From contig JADCRB010000004.1 in NCBI GenBank assembly GCA_021464245.1, positions 1,421,103-1,485,102 of the forward strand: DNA of 64,000 nucleotides, given 5' to 3'. Below are positions 1-12,030 of this stretch, in pieces. Position 1 is the stretch's first letter; every line of letters begins with the position of its first letter. Below the pieces are notes generated by a model. The model was not told the origin of the DNA. It searched no databases and worked only from the letters and a program-made list of their open reading frames with translations. Source of the DNA: Carallia brachiata. Its lineage: Eukaryota; Streptophyta; Magnoliopsida; Malpighiales; Rhizophoraceae. The position numbers and the translations under genes are program-made.

Positions 1-298
1 ATAAAAAATAATGTAATAATAATATTATTATAATTGATAAAAAATAATAATTAAAATGTTGTGAAAAATAAAATGAATAGTAATTCGTGAAAAAAATAAA
101 AATAATTGTTTAGATGAATAGAAAACGAATAGAAAAAAAAATATTTTTTTTTCTTTTCTTTTTCTTTTAAAAAATTACTAATCAGGGCACACGAAACGAT
201 GAGACATGAGCGTACAAAGGGAAAATATTTATGGGCGTGATTAGATGGACGCGCAAAAACAATGCGTCGCCGACACGCCAACCTAGCAAATGTGACAT
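1..298. other. AT-rich flank, no gene seen
   Basis: Runs of A and T with no convincing reading frame or RNA gene. A short open frame on the minus strand is mostly Lys/Phe homopolymer and has no family features. Confidence 0.6.
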
Positions 299-601
299 TC
301 TATGAAGCACAGACATGGATACGGCGACACAGACACAGTACAACATGAATACGGGGATACTCTTATTTTAAAAAAATTAGGACACGGACACGGATTGGAT
401 ACGCGTATATATATATATATATATATAATAAAATATATATAAAATAAATTTTTTTTAGTTTAAAGTATAACTTTTTTTTTTATCTCTATCAAAAAAAAAA
501 AGAGAAAAAAAATGCTTGGATCGAAAATTTCTTCCTCTTCTTTCTTAATTTTTTTGGGGTACTTTCTTTCTATTTGTTTTTTTTAATCCTCTTGTGCGCA
601 A

Positions 602-1749
602 GGTTGTTAGGATCGGGATTCTACTTAGAATCGTTTTGAATATATCAGGATCGAATCGTAGAATCGAATCGTAAAGTCGTAAGATTCTACCAAAATTTAA
701 AAAATAAAATTAAGAATAACATTTTTAATATCCAACAATACACAAAATATACATCATTTAGTTAACAACCTAATTTTGATCATTATTTCTTTGATGTACA
801 TGGTCATCATAATCTTTATAGGTTTGTGGTACTTTTTCAAGATTTTCTAAATTGTAATTATACCCAAAATCATAAAAAAATTGGATTATTCTCGAATGTG
901 TCATCATTGTCTTCATCATTGATATTATGAATTTCCACATTAGTTGACCCAAATTCATCGGGACCTATATCATACAAACAAATTAAAAGTTAAGTGAATA
1001 ATGAAAAGGTTTAAAATTTAGACAACTTTGATGACTTACATGTTTCCCTAAAATTCCTTGGAATACATTCTACTTCTCCTTCATCTCCATTTTAAAAAAG
1101 AATGTTAATATGAGCATAAGAAAATTTTATTAAAATAATTTTAATAAAAATATTATTTTTGTATTTTTGAGTCTAATTGTTACATACTCGAAATTTATGT
1201 CTGTCATAGTATTAATTTAAGAATTAAAGAATGAAAATATAATTTTTTCCCTAAATTTTGATTAGTAACAAATCAAAAGTGAGTATAATGAGTTTTTAAA
1301 CTTTCAATTAAAAGTTATTTTTAATTATTTCATTGTATTATAATTAAATGATATTTTATATTTACATTTTCATAGTTGTTAATAAATACTCTTCTAAATA
1401 TATTATTAAATTTTTCGATATAATTTTTTTAATTATATTTTCTAACTATAAGTATGGTTGAAATAACAAAATTATGACTAATTTGATAATTTTTATCAAA
1501 ACAAATGATTATAAATGATATATTTACTAATTAATTAATTCCTAAAACTATTTTTTAAAAATTACAAAAATTATATATTTACGATCCTACCTCGATTCTA
1601 CTAGCGATCCTACACGATTCTATACGATCCTACGATTCGGATCCCGATCCTACCAAAAAAATGATTTTTTATACAATTTAGATCGTTGGAAAGATACAGG
1701 ATCGTAGGATCGTGCGATCCTACGATCAGGATCGCGATTTTAATAACTA
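602..1749. mobile_element. Nested element rich in GATCC/GGATC motifs
   Basis: The left end reads GGTTGTTAGGATCGGGAT. The minus-strand reading of the right end is AGTTATTAAAATCGCGAT, an imperfect inverted repeat. Clusters of 'gatcctacgat' and 'gaatcgta' motifs lie next to both ends, with an AT-only core between (about 700-1580). No coding frame is present. It sits inside the larger element at 299-2125 and is flanked by a direct repeat of about 70-80 bp. Related sequence occurs near 49.8 kb and 56.1 kb. Confidence 0.5.
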
Positions 1750-1751
1750 TG

Positions 1752-1842
1752 CTTGTGCGTACGAACTCTTCTTTCTTAATTTTTTTTTGGGGTACTTTCT
1801 TTCTATTTTTTTCTTTTAATCCTCTTGTGCGTACGAACTCCA
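1752..1842. repeat. Second copy of ~70-80 bp direct repeat flanking the nested element
   Basis: The stretch containing ttcttaatttttttttgggg, then tactttctttctat, then aatcctcttgtgcg, repeats sequence found at about 536-600 on the other side of the nested element. The copies differ by a few T-run indels and substitutions. This is far longer than a normal target-site duplication. Confidence 0.7.
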
Positions 1843-2125
1843 CTCCTCTTTTCCTTCACTTTGTCAGTTAGCACATCTACCGAAAAAAGAGGTGGGGATC
1901 GGTCAAAAAAAAAAAAAAGAGAGGTGGTGGATGAAGGAGGAAAAAAATTTTGAATTTTTTTTCAAATTAAAAAAATCTAAACTTGTCTCAACCGTGTCGG
2001 ACACTTTTAAATTTCGTGTCCAACATGCGTGTCGGATATTTTTTTAAAAAAAAAAATTTTATTGGACACTTTTAAGCGTGTCCGACACATCCTACCTTTG
2101 AAAATTGCCGTGTCTATGCTACAGA

Positions 2126-2863
2126 GGTGGCCTTTGTCAGCTTTAATCATTTAAAAAATCAAAAATTTGAAAATCATCAAAGATCGGGTTGTGGCTTATG
2201 ATTTGAAATGTAAATTCTGAAAGATTTAAAATAAAATTTTCTGGCTTAGGCGATATAGGGAGGATTATTTGAGAGACCAAGAATGGGTTGTGATTCAGAT
2301 CTGGAATATGTGGTTGATTTGGCAGATGACGAGTGCGGAATAAGCAGGGATGCAAGCAGTTCTTCTAAAGGTTATGGATGCTGCTTTGCACAATGTAACC
2401 GGTTGGGCAAGTGGAAGTTGCGGCTGTCGGGGAGACTTTTGAAATGGATGAAAGCATACATGTAAGTTATAAGCGCAAATATGTGTTTTAGAATTTTGTA
2501 AAATGTGGAATAAGACTAGTTTGATAATATCTGCTACATCCCAACGAGGTTTGCACAGGAATGGTGTGTGACAAAGAACAATAGTGATGGGCCATGATTC
2601 TGTTGTCTTTCTCTTTGGGTTGATATAATCTTTATTTTTAGACAAAATTAGATATATGCTGACAGAAGTGCTTAGAATCAACTCATAGTTTCTAACAATG
2701 GAGGCACCAAAAGTTCGATCATGTAATCTATTTGCTTTTTTACTTGAAATGTGGGTGCTTTCTAATATGATCAGCTCTCTCTTGGTTGTTGGATAGAAAT
2801 GATAGTATTTGCGATAGCCCAAGCTAAATATATAAACCAAATGATAGTATTTGGTTCTAATAT
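2126..2863. other. Intergenic, nothing recognised
   Basis: Short open frames exist on both strands (for example 2283-2465 plus), but none shows a recognisable motif or plausible splice continuation. Confidence 0.5.
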
Positions 2864-3790
2864 GACTCACTTTTCTATATTATTTAAGATTATTATTACT
2901 TCATGAAATGTAACTATACTATGGTATATTCCTTTAAAAATGAAAATCATATCATGTTGTGATTATAGCAAAGAACAATAGTCTCTCGATTTGAATTGCA
3001 ATTAGAGTACCAATGAAGGATAAATCAAATAAGAAGAACCAGGTTCTCAAAAAAATAAAAAAAAAATTCATGTATTTTTCTGCAATTGATTATTATTTTT
3101 CTACAACCAAAAGTTTTTTTTATGCAACAAGAAATGAAAGGCAAGACTCATCTATTTTTTGTTGCAACAAAAATGCTTTGATTGCAGAAAAAAGACGTTT
3201 AGCTGCAATACGTCTGTCACATGACTCACTTTTTTAGATTATATAAAATTATTATTACTTCATGAAATGTAACTGTACTATGAAACATTCCTTTAAAAAA
3301 GAAAATTATATCATATTGTGATTATAGCGAAGAATAATAGTCTCTCAGTTTGGATTGTACTTTTGAGTACCAAGGAAGGACGGATCAAATAAGAAGAACC
3401 AGGTTCCCAAAAAGATAGAAAAAAAAACCCATCTATTTTTCAGCAATTGATTACTATTTTTATACAACTAAATTTTTTTTAATGCAACAAGAAGTGAAAG
3501 GGAAGACTCATCTACTTTTTGTTGCAGAAAAAAATTCTTTGATTGCAGAAAAAAAAAACGTTTAGCTGCAATGCGTCCATTACATGGCTCACTTTTTTAG
3601 ATTATTTAAAATTATTATTACTTTATGAAATGTAACTATACTATGGTATACCCCTTTAAAAAAGAAAATCATATCATGTTGTAATTATAACAGAGAACAA
3701 TAGTCTCTAGGTTTGGATTGCAATTTAGAGTACTAAGAAAGGATAAATCAAATAAAAAGAACTGGGTTCTCACAAAAAAAAAAAAAAAAC
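2864..3790. repeat. Tandem repeat, ~360 bp unit, about 2.6 copies
   Basis: Units begin at 2864, 3223 and 3586, each with a variant of 'gactcactttt..agatta'. Each carries in order a 'tactt(c/t)atgaaatgtaact' block, 'aatagtctct', 'gaagaaccaggttc', a poly-A run and 'tgattgcagaaaa'. Spacings are 359 and 363 bp. The third unit stops in its poly-A run. No conserved protein frame is seen. Confidence 0.85.
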
Positions 3791-3795
3791 AAGAA

Positions 3796-6700
3796 GAATA
3801 AGAAGAAGAACCAGGTATGTGTCAACGAATACTTCAAAACAAAAAATGAAGTTCTTCTATTTTTTATTGTCGTTGCAAGAATCATTAGACTGGTTGCATC
3901 TTGGTCAATACTATGTTGTAAATCAAAAGGTTCGCCAACACATATTATCAATGAACATCTAGCACATAAACTTCAAGATGCAAAAAGGTTCTCGTTAAGT
4001 ATTATATAAAGGCGCGAGTTCAATTCACTAACATATAACAATTTGTAATCCAATTGATCGCCAATTCAGTATTCCCTTAGAGGCACTACATGGCGCTATT
4101 CGAGAACATGAAATAAAACATAGAAACTACAAAAACAAATGCCCAACAATAACTGTTGAATGTCTCATGGCTCTACCCTAGTATAAAAGTCGTCAATGAG
4201 TGAGTTTTGCTTCATGCTTTTACTACTGGCTTGAGAATGACATGAATGAGCCCAAGAAAATAACTCGAAATAGGGACATACAATAAGAACACATATTAAA
4301 TTATTGCAATTGACTATCATACAAGTTCATAAGTTGTCTCATAACTGAGTACTTATATATTGTGAATCAACAAAATAATTTCCAAATGTGTTACTTGGTA
4401 CTGGCGCAAGTGGGGCTTGTTTGCCTTCTATGCCATTGCTAGGCCAGCAAAATGGGATTTGCACAGGTTGTGGAAAAATTGCTGCTGTTGGTTTATGAAC
4501 TACAAGAACATAATCCAGAGTTTCATGCTTACCAAAGTCACTGCTCTAATATTGTTAGCTTCACCACAAGTTCAATATTAATTTTAACTATTTGCATTAT
4601 ATCCACCTGTTAAACAACTCAATTTCCACCAAACACAAGCAATTACAAATTGTGCAGAACTCAATATTATTTTTTCCTTATACACCTCAAAGAAATTTAA
4701 ACGATATCAAGGGAATCCACTATGCTCTCTCACCAAAACTCTAAAATTGTGCAGAACTGAAACATAATAAAAAAAAAAAGACCAAACATTCATCTAAGAG
4801 TGATAGAATGTGTACCTAAATAGTATGACTAGACTGACTGCTACCACATGCCACTTCGTGTTGCCCAATGGTCGCTTGATTGCTCTGCACAAAATAGATT
4901 ACCCATAGAGGCGAGATTTAGAGTATTCATCACAAAGGATCGCATTTCAAAGTTCATGATTAAGGACACTAGTATTATTGAGGGAAGGAACTAAACTCAT
5001 GTGCCTAACACTAATTCTATATTCACAAATTGAAGTACAAGCTTAGGCTTCACTTATCGAGACCACAAGTATTCTCTTGATTAACACTCATCCATAAACC
5101 ATCAGAGAAAGTATCAGTTGAAAGAAATTGCAACCATATTGATCACAATCTTGATTGAGACTTTGTGAGAACCACTACAACTAGTTATTAAATTATATGG
5201 CTTGAAATGTTGTTCAATTTTATAATCCATAATGATTAGATTAAATCACTTTTTAAATTCGATCAGTTGGAGTTTTATGCTTCTTATTGTCAATCCATCA
5301 AAGCTAGGTTAAAGGCATGTTAGCGCCGTTGATCACTTAAAACCATTCAATATCACTACATTAAATTTTATAATTTTAATTTCACTCAGTATTCCTATTC
5401 CAATCAATTGACTTGATCATTCAATTACTGCTAATTTTAGAATGCTTTGACAAAAAAAAAAAAAGAATTTTTACTTGTGAAGTCACAGATCACAAATCCA
5501 TTGCACAAGTATATCCCATGTTTTTCCCTTTACATTGTACACAATGAGGTAACAATATGATATGTTATTAGAATGTTAGCAGTAGTACTCATCGTTAGTA
5601 TCAGGGTTGCTACCTTTGTATGACAATGATGCCTTAAAGCTAAAAATTTAAGATATTTTTCTTCAGTCCCACTAACACATTCATTTGCTTTTCTCTTTCT
5701 AGAATATTCCTACTCCATCTGTAACTAACCCCATTGTCGTTGATCTCACAAACAAAAGACAAAGGATGATAGCCCATACATAAATTTAAGGGAATAACAA
5801 CATTCACCAAACCAATTACTCTTCAAAACCAACCACTTGAGATTTCCCATTGAGAATACAAAGCCATATGCATTGTTCACAGATGCAAGAGGGCATGTTT
5901 TCTGGGGTTTTGGGAGGGAACAAAATTATGTTTGAGGGATTATCCAAAAATACAAAATAAAAATTGAGTTTTGTGGAAGCAAATCACAAGATGGAGCAAA
6001 TTTGGGTTTTTGAGATAGAACAAAATTGGGAGGTTCCAAATTAGGTTTTGGAGGTAAATTTGCCGCATTTTGTTTTTAGGAAAACCCTCGATGAACTCTC
6101 GTTCTGTTTTTCTATTCTTTTTTTTTTTTTTTTCTTTTTGCTTATAATAATATTTTCCACATTGGTGCGTTGGCAACGCATCTGAGCTCATGCGGCTCTG
6201 TAGTATTTTCAAATATTTATTGCCTTTAGAAAAAGTCCATATTTTACAAGGCATAAGACGCCCATTTGCTGCTCATCTGCTACTATGATCCAAAAAATAT
6301 ACATATATATATATATATATAGAGCCATGTAACACTTAATCTAAAGCACTTCAAAAAAATAAGAAAAGAAAATTTTCACACATAGGTTTCACTTTACAAA
6401 AGAGGTCCACATGTGCCATCAAACGCTAGTAGGTGGGTCCTGCTTCCTATCTTCTTACATTTTCTTTCTCAACTTATATTGCAACGTTGCAAGTGCACAA
6501 TCTAGTGGTGTTTCCCCTAGATAAGAGGAAGCGAATTAGAATCGAGGGGAACACGACATATACTGATAATCGGATAAGTCTCTAGTTTGGCATATACTGA
6601 TATTCTCTAGTTTGGCAGCTACAACCTATGTTTTGGTTTTCCAACCTTCGACTTATTTGGAAAGTTTGGAAGTGCAATTTGACTTCTAATTTTGGTTTTG

Positions 6701-6870
6701 TCTTCTTAAGATATTGGAGTTTATCTAATACAAATCAACCTTAGATGCATAACATGGGCAATATTTAGGGAAGGAAGTATAAGCAAGAGCTGGCTTTCTT
6801 TAAGCTGAGGAAGGGCTATTAATGAAAATGCTCGACCAAATAAATGCTTTATCAGTTTTCACCAAATTTG
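3796..6870. other. Gene-poor stretch, possibly the decayed 3' part of the FYVE/ankyrin gene
   Basis: No gene can be assigned. On the minus strand two short exon-like stretches were noticed. One at about 4920-4845 follows a 'tttgtgcag' acceptor and ends before 'gtacac'. One at about 4505-4375 is Pro-rich and ends in a stop. They lie downstream of the FYVE/ankyrin pseudogene on the same strand and could be its last exons, but I have no family match for them. A TA microsatellite lies at about 6297-6321. Confidence 0.35.
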
Positions 6871-9371
6871 GGGATTAGATGATTGGAAGAGCCTGCTAAA
6901 CTTTGAGCAACTTCATCCTTTAAGCTTTCAGCAACTTTATGATCTTGAAAGTGTATCTTCCTATATTATCTATTGTATAATCCCTCGGCATATTACAACT
7001 TTTCCACCAATCTATCTATATCCACCACTCAATCAAACAATTTACTAACACTGGCATGATTATTATACATCATGAGCAAACATAAACTTGATTACCTTGT
7101 GCATTCTTATAGTCTAGGCTTGCATCAGACTCTATGAGGATAAAAGCTATCTCTGTTCGGTTAAACAAAACAGCCAATAGTAGATTATTCTCTAATCAGG
7201 GTCAATGTTTCAGAAAGCAATTTCATCAGCGTTAAAGACGTGAGAATTGGAATGCAATAATCAGAGAAAATCATTACCAGATGCAACAAAGACGTTCCTT
7301 GTTTGTCATGGTAATTTGCGTACACAACCTACCAGTATGACAATGCTTAGGACCCATATATGGGTTTCATGTTCAATCAGCATTAAGGATGATAATACTT
7401 GACTTGAAAGCTTCTTTATGGTGACAACATCACCATTCTTTATAGTTTCCCTTAAACCCTAACCACAAAGCACATGACAATAATGAATACATGAATTACA
7501 AAATGGCAACAAGTAAAATGTTTATAGAAAGTCAGATAAATGTCTCAAGTACCTCTCCATTAACCTCATAGTCCATTTGAAGTTTATCATCAGTGCGATG
7601 ATTCATTTGGCTGTGATTGAAAAGTGAACTGCAAATAATGCATAAAAGAAACATTAAGAAAAGCCAAGTAAGATCTTTATTAAAAACTAATCTCCACAAC
7701 CCAATAGCTTGAAATCTAAATAAAGCAAGTAGATTCAGAACAGTAAATCATACAAATAACATAGGTGCATTTATTTTACATTTCCATCCCAACCAAAGGC
7801 TATGAAGAAACCAAAAGAAATAATTACACATGTAGGCATGAAAATGAATGACTCCAGCACACTTAGATGAATATGGAGAATCCCAAAACAGAGCTTGGTT
7901 TTGAGCCTCAACTTGAGAAATTTATCAGACTATTAAAATAAACATAAAATTGTCAAAGTTTGACACATACGATTTTCCTTTCCACGTGGCAAGAAACCCC
8001 TTTCTCGTGGAGCACAAGATTATCTTAGCCCAATTTAGTAAGTTAATCCGCATGACTCTGTCAGATTATGAGGGAATGTGGGATTTTGGCTACAATGTGT
8101 GAATAAAGCAGAAGCCAGGATGGTTTTACCGGACATTACTACTTAGTTTTACATAGAAGTATGTTATATTTTTAAATCCTTAAAAGACTCTGTGTCAGCT
8201 ACATTGATGTGCCAATCAAGAAGAGGGAAACATAAACTAAATGCCACAATGTGGATTTAAAAAAAAATGCACTCTTCACAATAAGTCTGTCAAAAAAATT
8301 GGTATCAAATAAACAAAGGCAGCATGTATATAGGAGTCAGAAAACCATTGTTTCATACTCTCAATGCTTTGAACTATGTGGCAAAAAGGCAAACCCAACT
8401 TGTCATTTGCAGAAATTAAAAGAAAAAAAAAACCTAGGTTTGTTGTTTGATGTGAAACCTCTGTTCTTTGATATGCCATCTGTCCTCCATGGTTTTCGAT
8501 TTAATGGAGTTACAGAGGTGGAAGGAGTCCTCGACTGCTACAAGGTGATTTTAGAAATGTTAGATATATGGAGAACAGATAAGTGCCTGAACTCTAGACC
8601 AACTGCACAAGTACCTATTTGTAGGGGAAATGCACTGTAGTTGGAGCTAGAGCTTCACAGATGCACAAAGGCATCCCGCATTTGCATTCAAAATCATCTG
8701 CAGTAGAAGGGTATTGTGCAGTTGGTTTTGCTTTTGAATTGGTTTTTACACCAATGTCCACCTAACGAAGACCATTTGTCAGGGTCCCCTTACCTGTATC
8801 AAAACAAAATGCCTCATTGATCTAACAAATCTATTATGTAAAAAATAATGACAAATGAATGACCGTAAGAAATATATGGAAAGACAAGAAGTCTCTTCAA
8901 GAATCGTAAACTATGAGAAATCTATACGTTGAAGAGCAATAAAAAAAGATGGATGGGATAGCGAAATCAAACGTATAAGATGACCAAATCTACTCTCATG
9001 CTGAGGCATGTTTTAGGCAACAAGAAGCTAAGTTGCATCGTCTATACTAAAATCAGTCAAGTGCATAACCAATTGCGAGCACTAGGACAAAAAAAAACAA
9101 GATTAGCAAATTTTGCTGAACATTGATGAAAAGTCGTCTACCGGGTAGAACTAGAACCATTATAACAGTTAGCACAAACCCTAATCTTAGTATAGATGCC
9201 AAATTGTGGTACAGCCTGTAATAGCAAGCATAAATCAATTCACCTAATTTCTCAATAAAATAGCTAACGCAGCAACAAATTATACATCAAACACCGTGGG
9301 AGGGAAGCCAAACCATTTGATCTGATGAATGTTCATGGCATAATGTTCCCATAACACGAGCAATGATGCCA

Positions 9372-9825
9372 CAAAACAACAACAACAACAAAACCTCAGT
9401 CTTAAATTTTATTAGGATCGGCTACATGAATCTATTTCACCATTTTGTTCAGTCATATAATAAGTTATTTGTGAGACTTAGTTGTTCTAAATCTTTTTTA
9501 ACCATTACTCTTCTTAAGAGGGACACTTGTTGGTCTACGTTTGACATGTTCAAACCAATGCAGACACCACTTTCTTAATTTCTTATCTAAAAATACTATA
9601 CCTACTTTATTACGGATGTCTTTATTCCTAATTCGATCTTTCTTAGAGTGCTCGGTCATCCAATTAAACATTCTCATCTCTATGACACTCATTTTTTGTG
9701 CATATTGTTTTACTGCTCAACATTCACTACTAGAGAGAATCGTTAGATGAATTGTCGTATGATAAAATTTATCTTTCAACTTAAGAGTAATTCGACGATT
9801 ACACAGAATCTCAACCGCATATTCA
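9372..9825 (-). mobile_element. LINE (non-LTR retrotransposon) 3' fragment
   Basis: The minus-strand frame gives the C-terminal tail typical of plant LINE reverse transcriptases: LKLKDKFYHTTI, then an ECWAV motif whose Trp is now TGA, then QKMSVIEMRM, KDRIRN and KLRKWCLHWFEHVKRR. After this comes the familiar 3' tail: the minus strand of 'ggatcggctacatgaatc' and a (GTT)n stretch ending at 9372. It is 5'-truncated and carries internal stops, so it is dead. The 3' tail abuts exon 2 of the FYVE/ankyrin pseudogene, replacing its splice acceptor. Confidence 0.85.
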
Positions 9826-9903
9826 AATACTTAACAAATAGTTTGAGAGTCTAGTTTAAGAGTTGAGACCAATGAGAGAAAAAATAAAAAATAATTTTTT
9901 TAT

Positions 9904-10290
9904 GGTTAATATAAAAAAATATCACCAACTTTTTAAAAAATAACAAATCTAGCATCAACTTTAAAAAGTAACAAATATAGCACGTAATGATGTTATATGA
10001 ATATGATTTGTTAGTTGTAATGACAGATCTATATAAATATGTATGTTTCGATAACATGATAATTATATAAATTAGTGTCACATTATCGAAACAAATAAAT
10101 TTTGTTCAAGAAATTTCACAACGTGCTAAATTTGTTACTTTATGTAAAGTTTGCATGAAATTTGTTACTTTTTAAATTCAGTACTAGATTTATTATTTTA
10201 AGTAAAATTGGTGTTAGATTTGTTATTTTTTAAAGTTGGTGTTAGATTTATTAATTTAAATAAAGTTGGTGACATTTTTGTATATTAACC
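9904..10290. mobile_element. MITE with long terminal inverted repeats
   Basis: The left end reads ggttaatataaaaaaatatc and the inverted right end GGTTAATATACAAAAATGTC. The similarity continues for about 70 bp ('accaacttt', 'aataacaaatct'). It is 387 bp with no coding capacity. T-rich flanks (attttttta / ttttttttaa) are compatible with a ~9 bp target duplication, suggesting a Mutator-like MITE, but T-runs make this ambiguous. It lies in the first intron of the FYVE/ankyrin pseudogene. Confidence 0.8.
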
Positions 10291-10600
10291 TTTTTTTTAA
10301 TGCAACGAAGATAATAGTTATTGGTTGGAAAGGAAAACGAATGAGGGAGGGGATAATTGAGTTTCGAACCACAAACCCATCCGTGGAAGACACGCACCTT
10401 TGCCAAGTTGATCCTCTAAAACTAGTTTTAATTTCAAGTGATCGATGTTGATTCTAGTGGATTAAATTTGAATCATCATCAAATCATAAAAAAAGAGACA
10501 GAGAGAAAAGGAGGGATTAACGGTGGCAGAAAGTGTTGAAACTGCATTTGTAGAGGTCGCAGCGAGCTGCTTTCTGGAAAGGGGGAGGCTCCGGTGGCAT

Positions 10601-12030
10601 TGCCACCTCCTTCCTCTTATCTTTGATCGTTCACTTTTGTATTGTACACCGTTCGCAGCCAAAAATCTTCAACTCTATTGTTGTATCCTGGTCATTAGGC
10701 ATTTGTGATGTGTCTGTTTCTTCTAAGGTCCTCATATAAAATGCATGCATTTAGGCTGACGCGTTTCTTGTTTTGGTGTTGATCTTTATGCTATAGGATT
10801 ATATTGGGTGGTACCATATTTTGATAATCTCATAATTATCAAAAAAAATTCTACGATTATAATAATAAAATGTGAGTTTGAAAATAAAATGTGTCAAGTT
10901 GACTACTTAAGGTAATTCAGTCACCAAAACTTTTTTGTTTGCTACAACTAAACGTGACATTGTACCCAAAAACAAAAGGTAGGAATTTTTTTTTAAAAAA
11001 GTTTGATTAGGTGGACATACGTATAAAGAGATATGCAGAAAACGTACAATCTATATTTAACACTTTATTTGATTTTTTAATTAATACATCTTTCATAATT
11101 GTGGATTAGGGATAACCAAGTAGTTGGAGCAGTAATTGTCAACTGTAAAGTTTGAGATTTAAACTCTAAATTTTACACACATAATTTTCTTTCCTCACCA
11201 CTGCTCTAATAGCTCCATTAAACAAAAAAAAAAAAAAAAGACATCTTTCACAATTTAATGATCTATATCATTACGTATTCACTACGTAACTCGCAGAGTA
11301 TTGTCATAAAAGATTTTTTTTAAATTTTTTAAGACAATGGTGGAACATAATTATGTACTTGCACAAATTTGATTGCTTAAGTCTTGTTGTTTGCAACAAC
11401 TAAACAAGTCATTGCAACTAAACAAAAAAGGAAAAAATTATGCTCTTCTAGAAATTTATTACACAAGTCTAACTAGAGTTTTGCCTGCATCATTTCTCTC
11501 GTTTGGTTCACACATTCATTTATTAACAAACTTGAAAATTCTCTTTTATTAAGCGTGATACTATTTTTTGCTTAATAGATACTTTGATATAACCCACAAA
11601 ATACTAAATTACGAATATTTTTTTGTGCAAGCTAAGATTTAAATTAAATTTAATTGGTTTTGTGCCAATTTTGGAGAGATTTGTATCTCAAAATATGTTT
11701 TCAACTTAAACATCCAAATACTTTGCAATCCTTCATCTATTAATTTTTTTTCTCAATTTTTTTCTCAATAATAGCACAAACATATACATGAAAAGGTTGA
11801 ATTAAGAAAAAGACCTGACACAAAAAAGAAAAGGCTTAACAAATAACATTCTCATTCAATATTTTTAATAAAAAAACGCATTTATATTTAAATAGATCTC
11901 TTTTATATCACATCTCAATATTAATTATTTTGAAACTCAACACCATCCTTTCTTAAATCTCCATTTATTAACAGACAATAACAATAAAAGAATTTAAACA
12001 TAAATGAATATATAGAAAAACAAAAAACAC
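10601..12030. other. AT-rich intergenic stretch
   Basis: No gene seen. It contains A/T homopolymers and a (A)n run near 11223. The first part would be the promoter side of the dead FYVE/ankyrin gene. Confidence 0.5.

Larger units (their letters stand above)
299..2125. mobile_element. Putative DNA transposon with imperfect terminal inverted repeats
   Basis: The left end (TCTATGAAGCACAGACATGG) is imperfectly repeated in inverse orientation at the right end (TCTGTAGCATAGACACGG read on the minus strand). Just inside both ends are GACAC/GTGTC-rich stretches: cggacacgg near 380 and gtgtccgacac near 2080. No transposase frame is visible, so it would be non-autonomous. No clear target-site duplication was found. 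The middle is occupied by a second, nested element. The boundaries are inferred by eye. Confidence 0.5.
6880..10600 (-). pseudogene. FYVE-finger / ankyrin-repeat protein pseudogene
   Basis: Read on the minus strand, exon-like pieces occur in the order of a plant FYVE-finger plus ankyrin protein, a group often annotated as VPS27-like and expected to bind PI3P on endosomes. Exon 1 (10600-10522) starts MPPEPPPFQKAARCD. Exon 2 (9370-9314) holds HHC and then TLCHEHSSDQM in another frame. Exon 3 (9215-9142) holds VPQFGIYTKIRVCANC. Exon 4 (about 8793-8615) holds DDFECKCGMPLCIC. A linker exon is at about 7628-7553. Ankyrin exons are 7458-7399 (LRETIKNGD), 7328-7278 (NYHDKQGTSLLHL) and 7174-7096 (FNRTEIAFILIESDASLDYK). 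A doubtful exon follows at about 6985-6880.

Damage: two expected zinc-binding Cys read as Tyr (CDLYKC, HHCSCYG), a 2 bp loss in exon 2, in-frame stops and a frameshift in exon 4, TG instead of AG before the 7174 exon, and a LINE abutting exon 2. Family assignment is from remembered motifs, and exact exon ends are inferred. Confidence 0.78.

Noticed and set aside
2283..2465. 60-codon Cys-containing frame
   Set aside because: No known motif, no splice continuation, and opposite frames of similar length exist.
8251..8640. 129-codon plus-strand frame
   Set aside because: Overlaps the minus-strand pseudogene region and shows no domain; likely a chance frame.
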